A stretch of 5,568 nucleotides of DNA, taken from NCBI GenBank assembly GCA_903831165.1, contig CAIKWV010000183.1, positions 1-5,568 of the forward strand, written 5' to 3'. Below, piece after piece: positions 1 to 4,514 of the stretch. Positions within the stretch are counted from its first letter, which is position 1; each line of letters opens with the position of its first letter. The stretch is from an uncultured cyanobacterium (GTDB lineage: Bacteria; Cyanobacteriota; Cyanobacteriia; PCC-6307; Cyanobiaceae). The notes under the pieces were generated by a model. It did not search any database. It worked only from the letters and a program-made list of their open reading frames with translations, and was not told the DNA's origin. The position numbers were made by a program, and so were the translations under genes.

Positions 1-1
1 G

Positions 2-868
2 CTGGCCCTGGAGGCCGGCGCCGATCTGGTGCTGATGCCCGCCGATGCCGAGGCCGCCCTGGACGCGATCGTGGCGGCGATCCATGCGGGCCGGCTCACG
101 GACGAGCGGATCGAAGCCAGCCTGCAGCGGCGGCGCTTCGCCCTGGCCCGCTGCGGCAGTGCTCAGGCGCAAGCCTTGCTCCAGGCCAGGCCGGCGACCG
201 GCTCACCGGTTGACCTGACCCCGGCCGCGGCCCGACCTCCAGCGCCCCAAGCGCCAGCAGCCGCCGACCTGCTTGCCGCCGCTCCCCTGGGGCCGCTCAG
301 CAACGGACCGATCCCCGAGGACCAGGCCCTGGCCCTGGAGCTGGTGCAGCGCAGCCTGGAGCGGCAGGGTCCGCGGCTGAGCGCCGAGCAGCTGGCCGGC
401 GGCGGCCTCAACCTGATCCGGGTGGACACCCAGCTGAATTGCCCGTTCCTGTCCGCCACGGCGCCGGCTCTGGTACTGCCCGCCGAGGCCGGCCTGCGCC
501 CCTGTCTGCTCGATGGCCAGGGCCCCTCCGCCTGGAGCGGTGAGGCGACAGCGCCCCTGGCCCTGGAGCGCCTGGCGCCCGGTCCGGTGCTGCTGCAGCT
601 GTTCGTGCGCGGCAATCCCTTCCGCGGCAGTGCCGGCGGCGGCCAGGAACCCTGGGCGGCGGTGATCACCCAGCTGCAGGCGGCCGGCCGGCTGGCGGGG
701 CTGGCCGTCTACGGCAGCCCCTACCTGTGGCAGCAGCTGCAGCCCCTGCTGCAGCCCACGATCGCCGCCGCTTACAGCCCCGGCCAGATGCCCCTGGCCC
801 AGAGCGAATTGCTGGCCAGCCTGGGGCTGGGCGCGACGGCCGCCAAGACGGAGGGCTTCACCGATTGA
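2..868 (+). CDS. Glycoside hydrolase family 3 protein (beta-N-acetylglucosaminidase/beta-glucosidase-like), 3' part
   Basis: This is the C-terminal 288 residues of a protein whose start lies before the window; the frame is open from base 2. Visible residues 1-13 (LALEAGADLVLMP) and 30-40 (GRLTDERIEAS) match the end of the GH3 TIM barrel, where an AGAD segment is followed by a helix and a G-R-[LI]-[ST]-x-x-R-[IL] motif. The catalytic Asp of GH3 enzymes lies upstream of this segment, so it is not visible. An Ala/Pro-rich linker (about 62-101) follows, then a second alpha/beta domain resembling the GH3 C-terminal domain, with a LAVYGSPYL strand-turn at about 234-242. GH3 enzymes hydrolyse terminal beta-linked sugars from oligosaccharides or peptidoglycan fragments; the exact substrate cannot be read here. 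No short NagZ-only form fits, because a whole extra domain follows the barrel. The stop overlaps the start of the next gene. Family call is firm, specificity is not. Confidence 0.88.
   Translation: MALEAGADLVLMPADAEAALDAIVAAIHAGRLTDERIEASLQRRRFALARCGSAQAQALLQARPATGSPVDLTPAAARPPAPQAPAAADLLAAAPLGPLSNGPIPEDQALALELVQRSLERQGPRLSAEQLAGGGLNLIRVDTQLNCPFLSATAPALVLPAEAGLRPCLLDGQGPSAWSGEATAPLALERLAPGPVLLQLFVRGNPFRGSAGGGQEPWAAVITQLQAAGRLAGLAVYGSPYLWQQLQPLLQPTIAAAYSPGQMPLAQSELLASLGLGATAAKTEGFTD
850..855 (+). promoter_or_regulatory. Shine-Dalgarno site for the glycosyltransferase TTG start
   Basis: GGAGGG lies nine bases before the TTG at 865. It is inside the end of the glycosidase gene and is the main reason for choosing the TTG start over the ATG at 889, which would remove the first beta strand of the glycosyltransferase fold. 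Confidence 0.6.
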
Positions 869-2070
869 GGAACCGGATCAGCCTCTCGATGATCGTGCGC
901 GACGAAGCGGCCCAGCTGCGGGAGTGCCTGGAGTCGGTGGCGGGCTTCGTCGACGAGATGGTGGTACTGGACACCGGCTCGCAGGACGACACGGTGGCGA
1001 TCGCCGAAGGCTGCGGCGCGGTGGTGCACCACATGGCGTGGCCGGGGGACTTCGCGCCGGCCCGCAACCGGGCCCTGGAGCTGGTTTCCGGGGACTGGGT
1101 GCTGGTGCTGGATGCGGATGAGCGCCTGCTCCCCCAGGCGCAGGCGCCGCTGCAGGCCCTGATCGAGCAGCCCGAGCTGCTGGTGATCAACCTGCTGCGG
1201 GCCGAAGAGGGGGCCGTGCAATCGCCTTATTCGAGCGTCAGCCGCCTGTTCCGCCGCCATCCGGCGATCCGCTGGAGCCGGCCGTATCACGCCATGGTCG
1301 ACGACAGCGTGATGGCGCTGCTGGAGCGCGAGCCCCAGTGGCGCGTGCTGCAGTGGGGCGAGCCGGCCCTGAGTCATGGCGGCTATCGCCCCGAGCTGCT
1401 GGCCGGCTCCGGCAAGGCCGAGCGGCTGCGACGGGCGATGGAGGCGGAGCTGCGGGCCCACCCGGGCGATCCCTACGCCAGCGCCAAGCTGGGCGGACTG
1501 GAGCTGGCCGAAGGCCATCGGGACCAGGCGATCGCCCTGCTGGAGACGGGGTTGGCGGCCTGTCCCCCCCAGGCCCATCCGGAGCGCTACGAGCTGCTGC
1601 TGCACCTGGCCATGGCCCACGGGGAGACCGATCCCGAGCGGTCCCGCAGCCTGTACAGCCAGGCCCTGGCCCTGCCCCTCGATCGGCGCCTGACCCTGGC
1701 TGCCCAGCTCAACCTGGCGGCCGTGCAACTGCGCCTGGGGGACCTGGAGGCCGCCGCCGGCAGCTGCCGCCTGGCCACGGAGGCGGCACCGGAACTGGCG
1801 CTCAGCTGGTACAACACGGGCTTGATCCACCGCCAGCGCGGCGATCTGCCTGAGGCGATCGCTGCCTATCGCCGGGCGATCGCGTTGGCGCCGCAGCATG
1901 CCGAGGCCCACCAGAACCTGGCGGTGGCGTTGCTGCTCAGCGGCGAGATCGACGGCGCCCGCCGCGGCTTCCGCCAGGCGATCGCCCTGCTGGAGGCCCT
2001 GGACCGCCCGGAGGCAGCCGCCCAGCTGCGCCAGAGGGCCGGCGCCCTGGTCCACCTGGAGAGCCCATGA
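865..2070 (+). CDS. Family 2 glycosyltransferase with C-terminal TPR repeats
   Basis: Starting from the TTG at 865, the protein is 401 residues. Residues 5-14 (ISLSMIVRDE) form the first Rossmann-like strand of a GT-A family 2 glycosyltransferase. They are followed by DTGSQDDT (36-43), DFAPARN (62-68) and the metal/nucleotide-sugar site DAD (83-85, in VLDADER). This set is typical of the GT2 branch often annotated as TPR-domain glycosyltransferases. From about residue 203 to the end there are around five TPR-like helical pairs; the clearest are 310-343 (WYNTG...GDLPEAIAAYRRAIALAP) and 344-377. No signal peptide or membrane segment is visible, so the protein is probably cytoplasmic, transferring a sugar to a lipid, glycan or protein acceptor, with the TPRs binding a partner or acceptor. 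The start overlaps the glycosidase stop (TTGA) and the stop overlaps hemD (ATGA), implying translational coupling. An in-frame upstream ATG at 727 exists, but the extra N-terminus would be low-complexity sequence out of frame over the glycosidase. Donor and acceptor are unknown. Confidence 0.9.
   Translation: MRNRISLSMIVRDEAAQLRECLESVAGFVDEMVVLDTGSQDDTVAIAEGCGAVVHHMAWPGDFAPARNRALELVSGDWVLVLDADERLLPQAQAPLQALIEQPELLVINLLRAEEGAVQSPYSSVSRLFRRHPAIRWSRPYHAMVDDSVMALLEREPQWRVLQWGEPALSHGGYRPELLAGSGKAERLRRAMEAELRAHPGDPYASAKLGGLELAEGHRDQAIALLETGLAACPPQAHPERYELLLHLAMAHGETDPERSRSLYSQALALPLDRRLTLAAQLNLAAVQLRLGDLEAAAGSCRLATEAAPELALSWYNTGLIHRQRGDLPEAIAAYRRAIALAPQHAEAHQNLAVALLLSGEIDGARRGFRQAIALLEALDRPEAAAQLRQRAGALVHLESP
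997..1985. repeat. Cluster of five HIP1 octamers (GCGATCGC)
   Basis: The cyanobacterial palindrome GCGATCGC occurs at 997-1004, 1528-1535, 1855-1862, 1876-1883 and 1978-1985. All five are inside the glycosyltransferase gene and all are in the same codon phase, encoding Ala-Ile-Ala. Four fall in or beside TPR helices, whose consensus favours that tripeptide, so protein repeat structure and HIP1 enrichment are both plausible causes. I found no exact copy elsewhere in the window, only one-base variants such as GCGATCGA. Confidence 0.85.
1524..1545 (+). repeat. 22-bp exact direct repeat, copy 1 (TPR-coding)
   Basis: These 22 bases recur identically at 1974-1995, exactly 450 bases (150 codons) later and in the same frame. 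Both copies encode QAIALLE (residues 221-227 and 371-377 of the glycosyltransferase), the end of a TPR unit, and both contain a HIP1 octamer. They probably reflect TPR duplication with retained codons. Confidence 0.85.
1974..1995 (+). repeat. 22-bp exact direct repeat, copy 2 (TPR-coding)
   Basis: Second copy of the repeat at 1524-1545, in phase with it and also encoding QAIALLE. The flanking bases diverge at once on both sides. Confidence 0.85.
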
Positions 2071-2885
2071 CGGACCTCACCGCGCCCGCCCCCAGCCCCC
2101 TGGCGGGCCGCACGATCGCCGTCACCCGGGCCGAGCAGCAGGCCGGCGAGGCGCGCCGCCTGTTTGAGGCCGCCGGCGCCCGGGTGCTCGACCTGCCGGC
2201 CCTGGTCATCGGTCCCCCCGACAGCTGGGGGCCCCTGGATGACGCCCTGGCCGACCTGGAACACTTCCACTGGCTGATCGTCTCCAGCGCCAATGGCGTT
2301 GAGGCGGTGCAGCAGCGCCTGCACCGGCTTGGCACCAGCCTGGCGGGCCGGCCGCGGGGCGTGAAGATCGCGGCCGTGGGTCGCAAGACCGCCGCCGTGC
2401 TGGAGGGCCTTGGCGCTCCAGCCGATTTCGTGCCCCCCAGCTTCGTCGCCGACAGCTGGATCGATCACTTCCCGGTCTCGGGCTGGCGCCTGCGGCTGCT
2501 GCTGCCCCGGGTGCAGAGCGGCGGCCGCACCCTGCTGGCGGAGGCCTTCGCCGAGGCTGGGGCACGGGTGGTGGAAGTGGCGGCCTACGAAACCCGCTGC
2601 CCCGAGGGCCTACCCACGGGCACGCTGCAGGCGATCGAGCGGGGCCAGCTGGAGGCGATCACCTTCAGCAGCGCCAAGACCGTGAGCCACACCGCCCAGT
2701 TGCTGGAGCGCAGTTTCGGGGACGATTGGCGGCAGCGGCTGCAGTCCACCCGGGTGATCTCGATCGGCCCCCAGACGAGCCTGCGCTGCCAGGCCCTGCT
2801 GGGCCGGGTGGACGCCGAAGCGGACCCCCATGACCTCGATGGCCTGCTGGCGGCCTGCATCCGCAGCTTCCATCCAGTGCACTGA
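2067..2885 (+). CDS. hemD: Uroporphyrinogen-III synthase
   Basis: This 272-residue protein would cyclise hydroxymethylbilane to uroporphyrinogen III while inverting ring D, the branch-point step toward heme, chlorophyll, siroheme and bilins; it acts in the cytoplasm. Sequence support: an N-terminal strand GRTIAVTRAEQQAGE (14-28), WLIVSSANGVEAV (69-81), AAVGRKTA (102-109), LLLPR (144-148), VAAYET (171-176), TFSSAKTV (199-206) and VISIGPQTS (230-238). In order these match the two-lobed HemD fold, which is poorly conserved overall, with the SSANGV and FSSAKTV turns lining the cleft. Length is typical. The ATG overlaps the glycosyltransferase stop (ATGA, 2067-2070), and a GGAGAG sits just upstream at 2058-2063, so translation is probably coupled. 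It appears to be the last gene of its transcript, facing the convergent lipoprotein gene. No fused methyltransferase (CobA) domain is present. Confidence 0.93.
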   Translation: MTDLTAPAPSPLAGRTIAVTRAEQQAGEARRLFEAAGARVLDLPALVIGPPDSWGPLDDALADLEHFHWLIVSSANGVEAVQQRLHRLGTSLAGRPRGVKIAAVGRKTAAVLEGLGAPADFVPPSFVADSWIDHFPVSGWRLRLLLPRVQSGGRTLLAEAFAEAGARVVEVAAYETRCPEGLPTGTLQAIERGQLEAITFSSAKTVSHTAQLLERSFGDDWRQRLQSTRVISIGPQTSLRCQALLGRVDAEADPHDLDGLLAACIRSFHPVH

Positions 2886-2897
2886 GCGACGGCGCGT

Positions 2898-2928
2898 CCG
2901 GCGGCAGCGGTCCCGCGGCCGCAGCCGG
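2898..2928 (+). terminator. Possible GC-rich hairpin after hemD
   Basis: CCGGCGGC (2898-2905) can pair with GCCG...CCGG (2918-2928) with a three-base bulge, starting 13 bases after the hemD stop. No T-tract follows, so this is a weak terminator candidate. Confidence 0.2.
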
Positions 2929-3213
2929 AGGTTCCCATCCGAGCGCCAGCAGAGACGGCACCCCATGGGATGACCCAGAACGCTCCGCCCATCCCGGATC
3001 AGTCGCGGTCAGGGCTGCCATGACGTGCTCGGGGATCCGGCAAAACTTCGGCAGCACGCCCGCCACGGAGCGAACCGGGTCATCCAGTCACCCAAGCTGA
3101 GGGCCAACCCGGTGCTTCAGAGCTGTTGATCCCCGGCAAGCCCGCCCATTCCCGGGCCAGGACGAGTCGGTGGCGGCTTCTGGGGCACACGGCAAGGAGG
3201 TTGGTGTCCACCG

Positions 3214-3240
3214 CTCCCCGCTGCGGATTGATCCGGGGAG
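3214..3240 (-). terminator. Possible terminator hairpin of the lipoprotein gene
   Basis: CTCCCCG (3214-3220) pairs perfectly with CGGGGAG (3234-3240), with a 13-base loop. On the minus strand the hairpin begins five bases after the lipoprotein stop codon, a good position for a terminator, but no U-tract follows. As cyanobacteria are generally reported to lack Rho, a hairpin-type end is expected; that this is the one is inference. Confidence 0.35.
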
Positions 3241-3245
3241 TTGCG

Positions 3246-3950
3246 TCAGAGCTTGACCGTGACCTGCTGGCGGCCATGTTGCAGCCGCAGCTTGGGAGCA
3301 TCGTCCTGGCCGTGGCCCCCCAGATGGATGGAGACGACGGACCAGCCCGCCGGCAGCAGAGCCGTGGTCCGACCGCCCCGATCACCGATCCGCAGAGTGC
3401 CGCTCTGGCTGCCGTAGGTGACCACGGCCTCCGTCTGCCCATTGCTCTGCAGGACGCCGGTCAGCAGCAGATTCGGCGGTGCCTGCAGCACCAGGGACCT
3501 GGCTGGCACCCCAGCCACACCGGGCCCCTTCCCTGATCCGGTCTTGGAGGCTGCCTCCGCCTGGGCCTTGAGCGCCGCCTGCAACGCCGCCTGCTGGGCG
3601 GTCGTCGTACCACCGGCCCTGGCCACCTTGGTGACCTCGAGAGCCGGCGCGCTGCCGGGTGCGACGCCCTGAGGCAACGCAATGGTGGGGGCGACGACGG
3701 GCGCGAAGGGATTGCGCCGACCGAGGCTGGAGGATGTCACCACCTGCTGGGGCGAGGGCAGAGGCACCAGGCGGACATTGGCGTCAGGGAGCGGCTTCTC
3801 CACGGTCTGGCGGATGGGCGGCGGCGGCGGTGGTGGTGGCGGCACCACCAGATGAACCAGGTCGCAGCCCCCGAGCAAGACCACAGGCGCCAGAACCAGG
3901 CCCCGCAGGCAATGCCTAGTCCCTCTCCACCAGGTCTCGGAATCGATCAA
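3246..3950 (-). CDS. Putative proline-rich lipoprotein with PilP/GspC-like C-terminal domain
   Basis: This 234-residue protein is not a family I can name with certainty. Residues 1-29 look like a lipoprotein signal: Arg at 9, 12 and 16, a hydrophobic stretch 17-27, and a lipobox-like LGGC with Cys29 as the lipidated residue. A run of nine prolines (37-45) and a flexible segment lead to GRRNPFAP (77-84). An Ala-rich, probably helical linker (about 112-135) follows, then a compact beta-rich domain (about 161-234) with LTGVL, AVVTYG, LRIGDR and WSVVSI strands, ending in KLRLQ...VTVKL. Lipid anchor, Pro-rich spacer, [RD]PF motif and small beta domain ordered this way resemble PilP/GspC-type alignment proteins of type IV pili or type II secretion; homology is inferred, not shown. 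The only in-frame start is TTG at 3950, overlapping the SRPBCC gene by 35 bases with a poor Shine-Dalgarno; a CTG at 3908 after GGAGAGGG (3921-3928) is an alternative. Localisation to the periplasmic side of a membrane is likely. Confidence 0.72.
   Translation of the reverse strand: MIDSETWWRGTRHCLRGLVLAPVVLLGGCDLVHLVVPPPPPPPPPIRQTVEKPLPDANVRLVPLPSPQQVVTSSSLGRRNPFAPVVAPTIALPQGVAPGSAPALEVTKVARAGGTTTAQQAALQAALKAQAEAASKTGSGKGPGVAGVPARSLVLQAPPNLLLTGVLQSNGQTEAVVTYGSQSGTLRIGDRGGRTTALLPAGWSVVSIHLGGHGQDDAPKLRLQHGRQQVTVKL
3816..3842 (-). repeat. Polyproline-coding triplet tract
   Basis: Nine consecutive proline codons (CCG, CCA and CCC mixed) form a near-perfect GGC/GGT triplet run on the plus strand, directly after the membrane-anchor segment of the lipoprotein. 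Such tracts are prone to length change by slippage and tend to need EF-P for efficient translation. Confidence 0.8.
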
Positions 3951-4350
3951 GGTTGGCCTGAAGCTCCCGGGTCACAATGTTACCCATGATGCTGGGCTCC
4001 ATCAGCGGTGCAAGTACACCCGGCAGTTCATAGCTGACCGTTAGTTTCACCGCCGTGAGCTCCGAGCCGAGCGGATAAAACCTGACGCCGCCCTTGGTGG
4101 GCAGTCCGCCAACGGATTCCCAGTGCAATTGCTGCGATTCCACCCGACGGGTGATCCGTGCCTTCCAGTGAAAACGAAATCCCTGGGCCGCCAAGGTCCA
4201 GTCGGTGAGATTGGGATCATCGAGGGTGACGACCGATTCGATCCAGCGCATCCAGCGCGGCATCGCCTCAAGATCACTCCAGACCTCCCAGACCCGATCG
4301 ACGGGGGCCTGGATCTCGGTGGTGACCGTGTGCTCCAACCAGCGTCCCAT
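3916..4350 (-). CDS. SRPBCC (START/polyketide cyclase-dehydrase-like) family protein
   Basis: This 144-residue protein fits the usual length of single-domain SRPBCC proteins, helix-grip folds with a deep hydrophobic ligand cavity. Visible features: a first strand WLEHTVTTEIQAP (4-16), then the helix VDRVWEVWSDLEAMPRWM (17-34), where the pattern V-x-x-[VW]-W-x-[VL]-x-x-D-[LF]-x-x-[MY]-P-x-W is the family signature. Alternating beta strands follow through about residue 110 and a long C-terminal helix (about 118-143, GNIVTRELQANLDRFRDLV) closes the cavity. There is no signal peptide. Proteins of this group bind lipids, quinones, sterols or polyketides, and a few are enzymes; the ligand here is unknown. 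It follows zds on the same strand 164 bases downstream, and its 3' end overlaps the lipoprotein frame. The ATG at 4350 is the only good start; an in-frame TGA lies a short way upstream. The Shine-Dalgarno is weak. Confidence 0.88.
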   Translation of the reverse strand: MGRWLEHTVTTEIQAPVDRVWEVWSDLEAMPRWMRWIESVVTLDDPNLTDWTLAAQGFRFHWKARITRRVESQQLHWESVGGLPTKGGVRFYPLGSELTAVKLTVSYELPGVLAPLMEPSIMGNIVTRELQANLDRFRDLVERD

Positions 4351-4426
4351 CAGCTTGTTTGCGACGTCATGGGTGGCGGTGGATCATGGGGTCGGGACGC
4401 AGCGGGGTTTTCAGACTAAACAGCCT

Positions 4427-4449
4427 CCCGAGACTCCGGCTGGCTCGGG
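4427..4449 (-). terminator. Possible hairpin between zds and the SRPBCC gene
   Basis: CCCGAG (4427-4432) pairs with CTCGGG (4444-4449), leaving an 11-base loop. Read on the minus strand the stem is followed by AGGCTGTTT, a weak T-tract. It could terminate zds transcription partly, or form part of the leader of the SRPBCC message. No convincing promoter is visible in the rest of the 4351-4514 gap; TAGTCT near 4410-4415 is at best a poor -10. Confidence 0.3.
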
Positions 4450-4480
4450 GCGGCCTTGGCCAGGCGTCCGCGGGGCGGCA

Positions 4481-4495
4481 GCGGAACGGTTCCGC
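4481..4495 (-). terminator. Compact perfect hairpin just after zds
   Basis: GCGGAA (4481-4486) and TTCCGC (4490-4495) form a six-pair perfect stem with a three-base loop, 19 bases after the zds stop on the minus strand. Two more pairs are possible outside a mismatch (4478-4479 with 4497-4498). There is no following T-tract, so it may protect the 3' end or mark processing rather than terminate. Confidence 0.35.
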
Positions 4496-4514
4496 GGCAG
4501 CCTGCCGGCCAGCA

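Larger units (their letters stand above)
2886..3245. other. Convergent intergenic region, no recognised gene
   Basis: These 360 bases lie between the 3' ends of hemD (+) and the lipoprotein gene (-). Short frames cross it on both strands, but none has a convincing start, motif or family resemblance, and no tRNA cloverleaf is evident. Several perfect 6-7 bp inverted repeats occur: 2994-3000 with 3034-3040, 3024-3029 with 3053-3058, 3074-3080 with 3107-3113, and 3214-3220 with 3234-3240. In GC-rich DNA some such pairs arise by chance. It probably contains transcript ends for both flanking genes. Confidence 0.6.

Noticed and set aside
727..864. Upstream in-frame ATG extension of the glycosyltransferase
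   Set aside because: The added 46 residues are Ala/Pro/Arg/Gly-rich, lie in the wrong frame over the conserved end of the glycosidase, and precede the normal first strand of the fold.
772..2055. 427-residue open frame antisense to the glycosyltransferase
   Set aside because: It is a Gln/Gly/Ala-rich shadow frame created by GC-rich codon bias; it has no recognisable motif and lies wholly opposite a well-supported gene.
2665..3066. Minus-strand frame in the gap extending into hemD
   Set aside because: Its translation becomes Pro/Gly/Arg-rich shadow sequence over hemD; the part in the gap has no recognised motif.
2994..3113. Three perfect 6-7 bp inverted repeats in the gap considered as a riboswitch or structured RNA
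   Set aside because: With this base composition, one or two such pairs are expected by chance in 360 bases, and no known riboswitch core is recognisable.
3060..3125. Possible tRNA-like element (GGTTCGCTCC on the minus strand, pairs around 3074-3113)
   Set aside because: No acceptor, D and anticodon arms can be fitted around it, and the T-loop consensus is not met.
3126..3536. 136-residue plus-strand frame crossing the convergent gap into the lipoprotein gene
   Set aside because: More than half is antisense to the lipoprotein, whose frame has a coherent signal, linker and domain layout. No Shine-Dalgarno or family resemblance could be seen.
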